Source: Rutstroemia sp. NJR-2017a BVV2
Lineage: Eukaryota > Ascomycota > Leotiomycetes > Helotiales > Rutstroemiaceae
Assembly (NCBI GenBank): GCA_002946415.1
Contig: NJPS01000051.1
Span: 856,001-920,000 of the forward strand
DNA length: 64,000 nt
Direction of reading: 5' to 3'
Part shown: positions 46,970 through 59,800 of the stretch, one piece after another
Position numbering within the stretch: the stretch's first letter is position 1
Layout of the letters: every line of letters begins with the position of its first letter
The notes under the pieces: model-generated
The model's input: the letters and a program-made list of their open reading frames with translations, nothing else
What the model was told of the DNA's origin: nothing
The model's database searches: none
Position numbers and translations under genes: made by a program

Positions 46970-47944
46970 TCAACTCTCAAATCTAGTCTTCCTCTTCACA
47001 CCTTGCGTATGCGGTGAATGCGACTTGCCCCTGTCAAGCCCGGCCATGATCCTCTCCGCAGCACTTTGCTGACCTCTTCCAACATGGCCAGCACTCGGAG
47101 TGCCACTTCTACTCGTCTCATCCGGAGTTGTGGCAGGGACGAAATCCAAAGCTTCTCTCTGCCCTCTCGACTTTTCTTCTTCCCTCTTCTTCAGAATCCG
47201 CTGCTGGCTCTTCGCAAGCTCACCTTTATAAGCATATTCAGGAAAGCCGGCCGGGTTCCATAGGTCTTCGGGTAAAGTCGTAGAGTATTGCTCCTGCTCA
47301 TTGATGTCTGCGAAATCCATGAGCTTTTCCATCACACTTGGATTCTTCATCGCCGCAGACTTCGCGAGCTTTTCGTTGAAATGTATGCCTTGTTTCTTGA
47401 GTTCGAGGAAATGCTTAAACTTTGCATTCGTGCTTTCTACAGGAGAGCCAGGAGGTGAAGGTGGGATATCGTAATTCGGGATAGTCGGTAGCGTGAGGTC
47501 TCGTAGCAAAGCTCGGTTCGCAGAGTATGGCGACAGCGGTACTCTGTTTTCAGCTTCGTCCATAGCTTCTGGTTCGGGAAGATCATTCAGTGCAGCTGGT
47601 CCTAGCTGTGGTCCGACGAGAGGAGCTTCTGCTGGTTCATCTTTTGGTAAGTCGACCGTTGCAGCGGGCTGCGGAGTGGGATGAGAATCTCCGTTCGTTT
47701 GCGATTCTAAAGAATAATTAAGACTATGCGATTACTTCAGTGTGAGCTCCGCATACCTTTTATCGCATCATTGTTTGTGGCTTTAGGTTCTGAGCGTTCA
47801 TCGGCCTATGTTCTATATGGTCAGCAATGCGTAATGCATTCTTCGAATACCTCAACATACGTTTGACAATCGAATTGGAACTTCGGATTGGCCAACATCC
47901 TCCTCATCACTGCTCCCGTAATCGACCAACCCCAGACCTGCCAT
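46970..47944 (-). CDS. HCNGP-like (SAP30BP family) protein
   Basis: Nuclear protein of the HCNGP family; the human member SAP30BP binds SAP30 and is tied to transcription and splicing. Exons: ATG 47944 (MAGLGLVDYGSSDEED) to TCAAAC before GTATGT, then ADERSEPKATNNDAIK, then a long exon from ESQTNGDSHP to stop at 46970-46972. The N-terminal L-x-Y-x-S-S-D-E-E pattern is typical of the family. The HCNGP domain occupies the middle: NAKFKHFLELKKQGIHFNEK, NPSVMEKLMDF, YSTTLPEDLWNP. A Lys/Glu-rich helix (LAKSQQRILKKREEEKSR) follows, and the tail ends in basic KRKTRFES, a possible nuclear signal. It is head to head with PRE4 at 220 bases. Confidence 0.87.
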
Positions 47945-48164
47945 AATTTCTTTGTTGTTGAATCTGCGTTTTCAAGGTACAACTCTCAGGCTCAGCGTCC
48001 AATAAAAATCACCGAAGTTCGGCCTCAGGTTGACAGGAAGGCGCGTCTCGAGCTGCCTGGAACAGCGAGCTCCCTCAAGCTCCAACAACTATTAACCCAT
48101 GAACATATAAAGATACCACCAATTTTCAACCACCTTTCTACCGTCAAATTACCATCTACGCACC
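47945..48164. promoter_or_regulatory. Bidirectional promoter HCNGP gene / PRE4
   Basis: Only 220 bases separate the two start codons. A CCAAT sequence (48000-48004) is visible; I did not find the yeast Rpn4 element GGTGGCAAA. Confidence 0.6.
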
Positions 48165-49123
48165 ATGAATCACCTTCCACAAGCTTGGGGTCGTGTAGGT
48201 TCAAACGCACATGTATTATAAGCTCAATTCAAATAGCTGACATCCTTGTAGCCCAGAGACGACGTTTACGGTGCCTATGATGCTTCATATCTCCAAAGCC
48301 ACGGACCAAATCAACACACACAATCTCCCATCGTCACCGGTACATCAGTTATTGGGGTGAAGTTCAAGGACGGGGTAGTAATAGCTGCCGACAACCTTGG
48401 TATATCCCCGCAAGATCAAGCTCCCAAATCTATTCTCTTAACTAACCTATTCATCAGCATCTTATGGATCCCTTGCCCGCTTCACTGATGTAAAGCGTCT
48501 TCGAAAGTTCGCCGACACCTCTGTTATTGGTTTCGGTGGCGACGTGTCGGACATGCAATACCTCGACCGACTCCTCCAATCCCTCGACACCGAAGAAGCA
48601 TATAGCCCCAGCGGGCACACGCTCAATGCGCACAACCTCCACAAGTATCTCTCGAAGGTTATGTACAAGCGTCGATCCGATTTCAATCCTCTCTGGAACA
48701 CGTTATTGGTAGCGGGGTTGGATGACGATGATAAGCCGTTCTTGGCCTGTACGGATTTACTGGGCACAACGTTCAGCTCGCCGAGTTTGGCTACGGGATT
48801 CGGAGCGCATTTGGCCCAGCCATTGTTGAGATTGGTTGTGCCGGATGAGGAGGCTGCAGCAAAGTTGGATAGGGAGAAGGCGATTGAGGCGGTTAAGCAG
48901 AGTATGAAGGTTTTGTTCTACAGAGATGCGAGGAGTATGGACAAGTACTCGATTGCGGTGATTACGAAGGAGGGTATTGAGTTGAAGGAGAACGAACAAT
49001 TGGAGAAGCAGAGTTGGGCTTTCGGTGAGTTTCGATCTAGTTTACTTCATTGTAATGGTGAGAAGAAGTGCTAATTATGTCACAGCTGAACAAATCCGTG
49101 GATATGGAACACAGGTCAACTAG
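48165..49123 (+). CDS. PRE4: 20S proteasome subunit beta-7 (Pre4)
   Basis: Structural, non-proteolytic beta subunit of the 20S core particle. Four exons: a 30-base first exon 48165-48194 ([10 protein letters not shown]), a second from 48252 ending at GACAACCTTG, a third from [15 protein letters not shown] to GCTTTCG, and a last one ([11 protein letters not shown]) ending in TAG at 49121-49123. Family signature: [55 protein letters not shown] and [18 protein letters not shown]; the C-terminal GYGTQ agrees with yeast Pre4. The short N-terminal extension before PIVTGTS is the propeptide region. Confidence 0.95.
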
Positions 49124-49627
49124 AGTTGACATCTTATTTTGCGCTGTACAACTAGACAATGACGATATGAAGCATAGCATGAATTCAATGGTCATACCCT
49201 GTGGTCAGGCTTTCCAATCCATAGCCTACTTACTAAGTCTCGGGAAGTATTATTATGCACTGTGCATGGCTAGTCGATCCATCTCAAACGATTTCAAATT
49301 TCCAAAGGACTTCAAGCGCTTGTGCCAAACACAGGTCTCTTTCTTAGAATGGCCTTATTTTGCGGGTTTGATATATTATCTTTTCGAACATTTTGCGAGC
49401 GTTCATATCTTCAAATTATGAAAGTGAGCCATTCACAGAGCATCCTGAGACCACAATTTGCAGCAAAGCCTAAGTGGCCAAAACATATGCTAGCAATATA
49501 TATACCATTTCATTATGATCCGCCGCCCGGATCTTTCCTTCGCAAGTCCTCTATTATTTACGTTCATCTTTCAAAGCTTCCAGCTATTTCAACTTCACCC
49601 ATTTCCCAGCCAACTCCCATCCCATCT
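49124..49627. other. Intergenic between convergent PRE4 and ACR3
   Basis: 504 bases of AT-rich DNA containing two 3' untranslated regions. Nothing else is seen. Confidence 0.55.
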
Positions 49628-51101
49628 CTACTCCTTCCAACCCCACCTCCTCCCCACCCACCTAACCACATACACCAACGCCAGCAGCACCGGCACCTCG
49701 ACCAACGGCCCCACCGTCGCCGCCAGCGCCTGCTCGCTGTCGACCCCATACATCGCCACGGCCACCGCAATCGCCAACTCGAAATTATTACTTGCGGCCG
49801 TAAAACTCTGCGTGCACGCCACCTTATACCCAAACCCAAACTTATACGTAACGTACAGCGTCGCGGTGAAAATTACCGCAAAATATACCACCAGCGGCGC
49901 GGCCACGCGCACCACGGACACGATGGAATGCGTGATGCGCGCGCCCTGCGCAGCGAAGAGGATCAGGATGGTGAAGAGCAGGCCGAGGAGAGAGAGCGGA
50001 GAGAGGTATTGTAGGAAGAGGGGGAGGAAGCGCGGGGGGGCGAGACACAGGAGCGTGAAGCGGGTGAGGATGGCGGCGCCGAGGGGGATGCCGAGGAAGA
50101 CGCCGATGGAGGAGGCGATGGTGGGGTAGGAGATGGAGTGGGCGTCGGCGTCGGAGATGACGTTTATGAAGAGGAGGGCGAGGGGCGCGAAGAGGATCAT
50201 TTGCAGGAGGCTGTTGATTGCGACGAGGATGGCGCAGTATTGGGTGTCGCCGTTGGCGAGTTGCGTCCAGATGAGGACCTGGGGGAGGGGGAGGTTAGTA
50301 CGCTTATCTGTTTGGTGGTTAGGTTGGAAGAGGGGGAGAAGCTTACCATGGCGATGCAGCGGGCGATTCCAACAAGGATGAGGCCGGTGCGGAGATCTTC
50401 TTTGTCGGGCAGGAAGGCGTAGGATAATCCCAGCTATTTGGTATGAGTAAGCCCTGATTCGAAAGAGGGAGCAGATACATGGAAAGAGGTAGGTTGAAGG
50501 AAACCTTGGATGAGATCAGACATACCATTACAAGCGGCGCAACAATCCAATTCACAACGATGCTGAACGCAATCTGGATCCAGATGTCTCGGGTGCGGAA
50601 CGCATGATGTAGCGTTTCAAACTTCACTTTACAGAGGATGGGATACATCATGACCAGCAGTCCGATTGCTATTTCAGGTCAGCACCATATTTCTCATTTT
50701 ATCTACCTTAATGGTCTCCAGGTAGCTAGTACCAGTGGGAATGATCATGTGAAAACACTCGAAAAAGAAAACAAGGAGAACCAACCGATCGGCACACTAA
50801 CACCCACAAACGTCCCTCGTTGCAACGTCTCCGCCGTATTGGGCACAAAGTTCCCCAGAATGATACCGATAGCCATAGCGAGGAAGATCCAGAGGGCGAG
50901 GAAGCGGTCTAGGATGCTGAGAGATTTGAAGAGAGAAGACTGGGGTTGAGGTTCCTCTGGTGTGGTGGTTGAATTGGGTGGGAGGGATGATTTTTCGATG
51001 TCATTTGAGAGAGAGAGGTGGGCGGGCGGTGGTTGAGTTGGCGGTGATATGGTTGAGACGGGGACGACCTCGGGGGAGAGGTGGAGGTGTTTTGCTGACA
51101 T
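49628..51101 (-). CDS. ACR3: Arsenite efflux transporter Acr3
   Basis: Plasma-membrane arsenite (and possibly antimonite) exporter of the bile/arsenite/riboflavin transporter superfamily, driven by the proton gradient. At least four exons from ATG 51101 (MSAKHLHLSPEVVPVS). A Pro/Ser-rich cytosolic N-terminus of about 60 residues precedes ten hydrophobic segments, including LDRFLALWIFLAMAIGIILG, IGLLVMMYPILCKVKFE and IQIAFSIVVNWIVAPLVM. The conserved Cys in GIARCIAMV (fourth membrane segment), needed for arsenite transport, and the Glu in NNFELAIAVA (ninth segment) are present. It ends RWGWKE with a short tail. No ArsC/Acr2 reductase or ArsR-like gene is adjacent. The small introns near 50280-50345, 50435-50530 and 50670-50785 are GT-AG. 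Confidence 0.93.
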
Positions 51102-52199
51102 GTTTGAGTGGGGGATTTGAGGTAGTCGATGCTTTTGTTGTTAGGTCTGTAATGCTGAAATGAAGCTGCGGGGTGTAATTAAAAGGAGGACAATATAGCA
51201 GCCCAATTTGGTAGAAACGACTATTCTTGCTGTGAAGCTTATTTCCCTCTCACGAGGAGAAAAGCAAGATTAGATATCAGTCACAAACTTCGGTGATGTA
51301 TTCTTTTCGGCCTCGAACAATAAAACTTGAGACAATGATATCTTCGTCAAATTGATAAACACAGAGATCAACCTTACAAAAAAGGAAAATAAAAATCTAC
51401 AATATCCTCATACCAGCAAAGTCAGGTCCATCAGATATATACAACTGTTCGCCTCCTGGAGATATTAGCGAGAACCGTTGAAAACACTGATTCTAGCCAA
51501 TCAGAATTTGGGAGCGACATTCCAGGACTTGCCCCACATCATTACGGAGATCTTTTCTAGTGGAGGATATTGACCGACAGACTTTCCTCCTTCAGTGCAG
51601 GAAAAATGGCCGATTTGGGACAATTTATTGTAGCCGATTTTGCTGCCCTACAATTGTCCTAGAGAATCCGAGACACTGTAGAGATACTCGTTGGTCGCTT
51701 CTTTGTGTTTAAGATCAGCATGTTATTTCTGCACCGAAGAGCTTGCTTGGCCTTGCATATCTAGACAACTACTTGTGTTTCTAGCACTGCATATTCCATA
51801 GATGTCTTAGCACGAAATTCTTATTTCACTTAGTGACTATTGCATGCCGTGATGTACGCCATTTGTTATTTCACATATTGCCTGGAGCATGTCCACGGCT
51901 TCAACTTCAGCTCCCCCTTCTTATCTTATGAATGGCTTCATAACAGCTTTATCGAAATGACGAAAGAAGTAGACTTGCTATGGGTAGGTCAAGAAGGTCA
52001 AGACTCCTCCGAACTGACTCCTACATAGACGTGATATGCCTCGAGAACAGATTACCACCTCAAGTTTGCAGTCATTCTGTGTCGTGGAATCATTTGAAAA
52101 TATCCTTCTCCAACGACAGGGAGAGTAGCATTCCTATCCGCTCCAGCATGCCCGTACATTCTCCCTACGCCGTAGTCCATACAGCAGCCAGACCGTGTA
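51102..52199. other. Intergenic, no supported gene
   Basis: Upstream region of ACR3 and downstream of the unknown gene at 52200. Short frames only; no repeat or RNA gene is recognised. Confidence 0.45.
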
Positions 52200-52967
52200 T
52201 CACGTCGTATACAGGTAACGCGTAGTTGCATCAAAGCCGCGCTTCAGAAAATTCTCACATCCTCCATCTCCCAGAACCAGCCTCCCATTCTGCACCAAAT
52301 GCTGCGGTAAATCGCGAAGATCATCTTCTCGAATCGCCGGCACATCCCTAGTCCAATCAGGCACGACCTCCGGTTCAAAGTCAGGCCAAGGAATCTCCAT
52401 CGTCCTCTCCACAATCGTCCTATTCCTCCTCTGTCCATGCTTAAGACGCCAGTTAAACGCCCTAGCCAATTCCTCGACAATAGAAGCAAGCATAGCGTAT
52501 CGGACAGGATGCGGATCGCAAGGGTCTGGTATCGAATGTATCAACCATTTGGACCCGAGCCGATACCACATGTATTCGCATTCCCGGCGGAGGAGAACAA
52601 ATTCACGTGTCATGAGCACTTCATAGATGCGATAGATAGCGCGGAGAGAATTGTCGCGCATGGTCCAGATGGGAACGTAGCGGAGGTTGTAGATGTTGGG
52701 GTGGTGGGAGTCGAATAGAGCTTCGTTGTCGGCGATGCCCTTGGGGTCTAATGGCTCTGGTAAGGGGAAGTCGTAGGACCATTGTCATGATGGCCATTAC
52801 AAATCTTTGATGAATAGCTTCAGGAGTGTGAGGTATGGGTTACGGAATCGGTGCCGTAGTCGAATGATGCTACGTCGGAGATCTAGTGGGGAATGCAGAT
52901 ATCGAGTTTTTGACCGGAATCGCATCCACCAAGTGATCTTGTATTTGGGTTGGCGTCGGGGTGGCAT
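52200..52967 (-). CDS. Unknown fungal protein; frame needs an 87-base intron
   Basis: Family not recognised. From ATG 52967 (MPPRRQPKYKITWWMRFRSK) one frame runs to stop at 52200, but it contains TAA at 52797-52799 and TGA at 52785-52787. Both can be removed by an intron 52757-52843 (GTAACC donor, CCAG acceptor, 87 bases), leaving exons of 124 and 557 bases and a 226-residue product. The donor is weak, and the stretch just after the stops (QWSYDFPLPEP) looks coding, so an inactivated gene is an alternative. The protein is Arg/Trp/Tyr-rich: YRIYEVLMTREFVLLRRECE, MWYRLGSKWLIHSIPDPCD, IPWPDFEPEVVPDW. No signal peptide or membrane segment. Confidence 0.55.
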
Positions 52968-53399
52968 TTCTCTCTTGTGAGTGGATTACACGGCTGGTTG
53001 TCAGGTTGGTAATGAAGAGTATGGAAACAAGAGCAACGCCTTCATTCAGGTTAAGTAACGACCCGCTAAAACTTGTAGGTTATAGTGGTATGCGCCCAAA
53101 ATATGGAAAGAAGTGAGAGATACCTCAAACCGCGCCGCCATTCTCAACAGAGGGCTCTCAACAGCAAGCACAACAGTCGGCAAGAAACATACAAAGTACT
53201 TTTTATTAAATCTCACCGAGTTTCTAGTTCATTCCAATAAGAAAGAATCAGCCCAGTGCAACGAGTAATTACCAGCCCATACAAAAGGATATCAAGAATG
53301 ACAAGGAGAATCATTAACTGCAAACGCCCTTAGCATCCCGCTTTCCGTTAACTCCCACTCTGCACTCCGCCATTACAAACCGTCACCCTCATTACACCC
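52968..53399. other. Intergenic, no supported gene
   Basis: Upstream of the unknown gene and downstream of the C2-domain gene, both on the minus strand. Nothing recognisable. Confidence 0.5.
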
Positions 53400-55365
53400 C
53401 TACGCAGTCTCAATACGATCCCCCTCCGTCTCCCTCTGTACTCTCTCCTCCTTCCCCTTATGCCCCGGAATAGAGTCTTTCAAAGCCTGACTGGGATCCT
53501 CCACCGCAGCCAGCATCCTTTCCCTCTTGCTCTTCTTCGTGCTGCCCAAGCGATCCAGATCCTCTTCATCACTGCTGCTGATCTCATCATCGGAATCCTG
53601 AATCATCTGCACCGTCTTGCCTTCCTTCTTCTTCTTTTCTCTCTGGTCCTTTTTCATCTTCTGGAGATGGTCATCTGTGCATTCCTTCGTGACGACGTGC
53701 AGACCGGGGAAGTTTTCCTTGAGGAAGCGTTTCAGGTGCGGGAGGAGATCGCCTTTGGGTCGGTAGGTGCCGCTGTCGTTGTCGATGACTAGTTCGTAGT
53801 GTTTGGGGTCCTTTGGAGGGGGGTCGTGGGGTGGACCGCCGGAAATGTCTTCGCCGGGATGAGTTGCTTGGTTGGGAGCATCTGTATGTTCGTTGGGATG
53901 TTTCAGTCGACGGATAAAGAACTCTCCAGAACAAGCGATGTAGATGTTAACATCACTATGCATAGTGTGTTTTGACAGGAGATCGACACCGAACTCTTTT
54001 CCAGTTTCAGTGAATCGAAAAACACCATCCAACGTAAGTACGTAGGTGAAAATCCGTCCACCTTCATCGAAATGTGCCATTTTCAAGAATTGCAAGGACG
54101 CCTCCTCGGATTTGGGTGGGAAGCTACCATACTCAGTAGTGTTGCTAAAGTTGTATACTCGAGCATGCTGGTGGTGAAGAGCCTTGTTTAACACACGACC
54201 ACGCAGTCCTGCCTTTGAGAACATTCCTTTTACAAAAGGCTTGAATTCGACGTATCGATGATACAGTTCTGCTGGCACTGGACCCTCAAGTTGTATTTGA
54301 TTTGCTTGGAAACTGAAATGTTAGGTCATGTTTGCGCATTGTAACACTGTAGATAACTCACTCATATTTTTCAACCGGCGCCTTTCCACCTTCTGAGCTT
54401 CCTGGAGCTTTAGTACCAGCGAGACGACCAATCATAGGTGAGTAGTGTTTGAAGAAGCATGTCTCTCCAACAGTATACATCCGACCGTGGGGCTCATCTG
54501 AAGGGCCCAAGAATTCCGCACTTACAATAAGCCTGCCATCCATATGTATGTCTTTGTTGAACATTGCGACGCAAGCTCTGATGCCATACGCTCTCTTGCT
54601 GCCCATTCTCTTTCCAATATCAAATGACTTCTCACGGAAGCCTTGCCAGTTGGGCCCGACTTGGTCCACATATATTGTGACATTTCCTAGACGATCATCA
54701 TGATCCGCAGGGTCCTCATCATATAGTCGGCATTTCAGACGGAAACCACTTGAAGGTATACCAGCCACTGTCCACGACTTATTCCACACCGGGTCCGTGT
54801 TCTTGTGTATAGTCTGTGTGCGCAACACTAGATCTGGATCTTCCTTGTGCCGTTTTAACAACGAGGACGTCAGAGTCGCTGTCAAGAAGGGATCTGAAGA
54901 TTGGGAATTGAGATCTGCAACGGGCAGATTCTCAGCGCGATGGAAAGTAATGCGAACAGTAAAACCATTGGGCGCATGTGGAATTGGAGTTGCGTCGTAA
55001 CCTCCAGGAGGATTATTCTTGTCGTGAATTTTCTGTTGTTGTGCGTTTAGCTTGTCCTTGGCTGCCTTTAAATCATGACGATGTTGCTTCTCGTCATGCT
55101 GCTCTTCTTCATCTTTATGTTTCTCTTTCTCTTCATGGGTATCCGGGGCAGCGCCATTTGTCGTTGGAGCAGTACCATTCATACCACTTGTTGTCGGGGC
55201 AGTCTCTGGCTTTGCAGAATCAGCGTGCGCGCCATTCGTCGTTGCAGTCGCATCATTCGCACTGTTCGCAGTCGCCGCAGTATTTGGATTCTTATTCTCA
55301 TCCATAACATTCGCCGTCATACCGTTGGTTACAGGCTCTCCAACCTTTTCCGACATGTTTTCCAT
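53400..55365 (-). CDS. C2-domain protein, conserved in fungi
   Basis: Two exons, 54362-55365 and 53400-54312, total 1917 bases, 638 residues plus stop, with a 49-base intron. The N-terminal 110 residues are low complexity (Ala/Thr/Asn, then KEKHKDEEEQHDEKQHRHD). A C2 domain follows, FTVRITFHRAENLPVADLNS through SDPFLTATL and DPVWNKSW to RLYDEDPADHDDRLG; several Asp expected to bind calcium are present. The second half (ELYHRYVEFKPFVKGMFSKA, GGRIFTYVLTLDGVFRFTET) belongs to an uncharacterised fungal region, ending in Lys/Glu-rich and SDDEISSSDEED stretches. C2 suggests membrane-lipid binding; cellular role unknown. No transmembrane segment. Confidence 0.82.
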
Positions 55366-56887
55366 TTCTCTGCAAAAATCGTTCAGCTTGCCTGTCGGTC
55401 TGCTAGTTCCGCAGTCACAATGCGCAGCGCAATCTGCGCGCGATAAAGTAGTACGTAAAAATGAGCTTACAAGCAGCTAAGTTCCAAAAGAAGTATTCAC
55501 AGTGCTTTCCCGTCACAAGGTACGATATTCAAGAGTTTGGCCTCCAACACCCGGCGCAGTAAACAAGTCGCGAAGTCAAAACACAACTCCCAAGCCGTAA
55601 GGGTCCTCGGCGCCTTTTGAGAAAAGAGGTAGCTGAAAAGGCAAAATAAAGCTAACCGGTAAATGGGGAAATTGGGAGATTATGGTGAACCCCGCCCCGT
55701 CGGTCTGGGCGCTCCTTAATCCTGTCTTCCGTCTTGCACTCGGCGATGCTCTTGCACTCGGCGATTCTCGTCCACTTTCAGGACAGGGCCGTACCTCTGC
55801 TATATATGCGTGTGCGTCTGCGTCGAGAACGAGCTTCTTTCTGTCAGATGCAGTGCTAAGATAAGATCTAAAGTCGCAATTCTCAACACAAGCTTTCGCC
55901 AAGATGAGCCGACTCCGAATAGCCGTACAGCCCTCCTTCTTTGCGCGCAATCTGGGTCTTGGCAATTGAGTAAGGTTAATCGACGTTTGCTGATCAAGAG
56001 CACGTACTCGAGTACCGAGTACTGTAAGTGGTCGACAGAGTGGGTTGGAGCTGCGGGTACGGAAAGAAAAACAAGGCAGGAAAGTAGGTCCCTACACAAA
56101 ATATATACCCAGGCTCGCCAGGTCTCATATATACCAAGGCTGGGCGGCACAGATAGACAACAAGGTGCGAAAGGTGCGAAAGCTTTGATGACCCTTGGAG
56201 AAATGCCGACAGCTTCACCAGATCTTGCTTTTGAACCCCACCATTGACGCTCGAGAAGGTGGAAACGGCAGTTACGGCACTTCAAACAGTTGCGATCAAA
56301 GCAAAGTCTCTTCATTCAGGCAAAGCGTTGAAAGCGTTAAAAGCCTTTTCTCTTCTTTTTCGGCGGTACTGCACTTGTCATTCTACGTCATAGATAACCG
56401 CAGCAGGTGGTTGGTCACATCTGTCAGGTGAGCGGGGCCTGCACATTCAAGGCTATCCCCTCGTATTGCCGAATTACATGTGCTAAGGGTAAGCAATTGG
56501 GTTGCAGGTGGATATGCTTATACACCTACTCTACACCTTGACTGATATTTTCATAATAGCTACATACAATTCTGTGTTGGAGCCCTTCCACCGATGGTAC
56601 CTAATAAACCGACACCTTTGCTACTCCATTACCATTAATATTCTTATCCAACACGCACAAATAGCAAACGACAAGAACAAATACCCTACCCTCCCTGACA
56701 GAGCCATTTATCGCCATGTAAACATGCACAGAGTAGCAGAAAGAATTCCTCTTTTGCCGAAGCCAGTCCCCCATCCCTTCCATTCCAGCGTTGTAACCTG
56801 CCTAATACAAAAGATTCAGAAAACGCCGAGAATGCTAAACCCATGGTATCTCAAATCATCCATCATTCATTAATATACCATTCGACT
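55366..56887. other. Intergenic, no supported gene
   Basis: Contains the C2-gene promoter and the ArfGAP 3' untranslated region. Overlapping frames on both strands around 55576-56315 have no domain. A repeated CTTGCACTCGGCGATGCT/CTTGCACTCGGCGATTCT pair (about 55733-55767) is a short direct repeat. Confidence 0.45.
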
Positions 56888-59800
56888 TCATGAACGTTCC
56901 GGAATAGGCGTCTTGGCCAGTCGTCCACCAGCACTCACACGCTTCTGCAACCTCGCCTCCCGCTCCTTCAATTTCTCCTGAGCCGTCATTGTAGTGGGCA
57001 AAGCTCCCACCGTATCATTCGTACTCATCCCACGTTGTGCCTTCTGCTCAATATACAACGTAGCACTTCTGCTCAAGGGGAACGCCGGTAGCGTAGCCGG
57101 AATCTCCGCCCCATGTTGAACGAGCATTTCTGCCACGGGGAATGGCACAATCTTCGCGGGCGGTTCGACACGCACTGGCGATGTTGCCTGTGCTGGAGAA
57201 GCGGGATCTGCAGCTGCTAGAGCCAAAAAGACCGAGTGTGTCCCTCTCGACTTGTCAGTTACGTTCGGGTTTGCCTTGAGCGCCAGAGCATAAATGACCT
57301 GTTGAATGTCATTCTTCTTTATGGCTGCAAGAAGAGTTTCATCAGCAGTGGCAAATCGCGAAAGAGTGGATGATATTGGTTCCACAAATGCTCGGTCGAC
57401 ATATTTTGCCGTGATAAACTTTAGTCTTTGCTCTCGGCTTGCAGCAGGTGCAGGCTTCAGGGCAGGATCAAGTTTGGCTTCCCAAACCATGTTCGAGACG
57501 CGGTTACCGACCAGTAAGAGAAGCTCAACGATATCCGTGGTAAACGAATTAACATCAAGTGTCAACGAACGAACTTTGCTAATATGCGTTCCAAGTGAAC
57601 GATGGATTCCACTGCATTCAATGCAAAGAACGATTCCTAGATTAATAGAAACCCATTCTGTCTTGATACCAGATCCGCAGTCTGCACACCAACAGTTTCC
57701 CTGATCAGTGTCGCGTAGCAGTTGCAGAAGCTTGTCTGGATTCTCGTCAAAACTGCTACTGGTAGAACGTCCGTAAGCAGGTCTAGCACCGACAGTCGTC
57801 CTCCTGAAGACATTGTTGGTCGTGTTTGTGGTTGATGAGTGTCCATGATTCATGGAAGAACTCTTGCCTGTCAAGATAGATCCAATTTCTCTCCTAATAG
57901 AAAGAGGTTCTGGCGGTGGTGCGGGTGCAGGCATATCGCTTAAACCTCTACCTTCAACTGCACGCTGCACAGCGTTGTTGATGGCAGATATCCAGTTCTT
58001 CATGTCATCCTCTGAAGTTGCCTGGTAGACTCTCTTATACTGAGGCGTGATAACCTCAAAGCAGAATCTACGGTCGGCGTCTCGAGCTTCACGTACTGAA
58101 GCCATCCGAAGATCAATAGGCTCCATATGCAGGTCCAGGCGCTGTTTCCAATTGCTGTATTCGGAAAGCTTACCCTCATCAATCACGATCCAAAATCTAG
58201 CTTCAGTTAGTTCTCTTCATACCACTTATTTGCATGTTCTACGTACTTATGCCAGGCTTGTTTATTCAAGCCCCTTGGATCGACATGACTACCAGGTCTG
58301 CTTAAAGCCCAGACAAGACCCTCTTTGCGCTGCGCACCCAGTTTTTCGCTCGCTGTAATTTGGCTATAGTCTTTTTCTTCGAGGTCTCGAATGCCACGGA
58401 ATCGAGGATTCGCAACAGGACTTCCGACGGGTCCTCCAACTGAGGATGAAAGACTCCCGGGAGATCTCGAAAACTCAGCTGCACCGCCATTTGCCATTGT
58501 TGCACTTGTACCGTTTGTTGGCACTGTTCGCATTTGATGCCCAGTGCTGTCCGCTCGGTTGAGTTCTGAATCGGAGATATATGAACCGCCATTGCCCGAG
58601 CCTGAAGTACCGGGAACCGCACTTTCTGCAGGTACAGTTTCGGGCTCAATGTATGTAACAGTGCTCTTCTCAAGATTTCGCCTCTTTTCCTCGCGCTCAG
58701 TTCTCTGATACTGGAATTCCTTGTCGGCATTTTTCACTTCCGCACTTAGCGCTTCCAGTTGTGGAAGCATTTGCTCGATCTTCTTCGCTGCGGCCAAGTA
58801 GCTTCGTGTCTGAGCGTCCGCATACTTCGTCAAATGCGATAGCACTTCTTGCTCCTTTCGTCCTCCGTGTAGATCCTGCATGAATGAAGAGTAATCGAAT
58901 CGCTTTAGCTCGAAGTTGCGACGCTTCGTCTGATACTTAGAATCGCTTTCCACACGTTTCTTATGTTTTAGTGAATCTTGACGTTGTCCCAGATATCTAG
59001 ATACATATGCATAATAGTCCTTACTTTCTTCCTCGAAATCTCGCTTCTTGGCTTCAGCTTGCTTGATATCGAGAGTGTACAATTTTGCGAGCGGCTCGAT
59101 GATGATTTTCTGGAGGTTTGTGACGTTTTCCTTCTCGTACTGCAAGATTTCGCGCGCGATCTTATCGAAGTAGTGGTCCAATGCGGGCTGAACTGCATTC
59201 ACGTTTGAATTAGAGGCTTCACGAAGCGCTTCCATAAAGCCCCTGATCGCATCGTTGCATTCTATCTGCGCCACATGTGCTGCCTCTGCTTTTCTGAGAA
59301 CCTTCTTCATGCGCGTGCGCATATTTCCCGTCCTCTGCTCCAAAGCCTTCATTGTAGCCCGGAATAACGGTCCATCTTCGGTATTGGTCATATCCTCACC
59401 TGGTCGTTGGCAGGAGACATCGACTTTAGGTGTATCGGAGGGTGGAAGTTGAGGAACTATCATAGACTCGGCGACAAGGGGATTCGGCGACGGCGGCGCC
59501 TCTTCGAATGACAGATCGGGGCCACTCATGCGCGATTCCATAGATTGGGATGAAGGAACTCGTATCTTTGGCGGGGGAATAAGATGGAAAGGTGGTAAAG
59601 GCGAGCCCGGCGAGCTTAGAACTTGTGTGCCTAGGAGTTGGTTAGCAAGGTGGATTGTGGTAATGAATACTAGCGCTCTTACTTGCAACCCAGAACGAAA
59701 AGCTCGCAAGAGTGTCTAGTCGATGCGCTCGCTGATCATATTCGACGAACTGTTTCCCCATCAGTATAAGTATCCCGAGATGGTTCTGATTCACATACAC

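Noticed and set aside
49322..50014. 230-codon plus-strand frame
   Set aside because: Antisense to the ACR3 last exon; low-complexity His/Arg/Pro composition.
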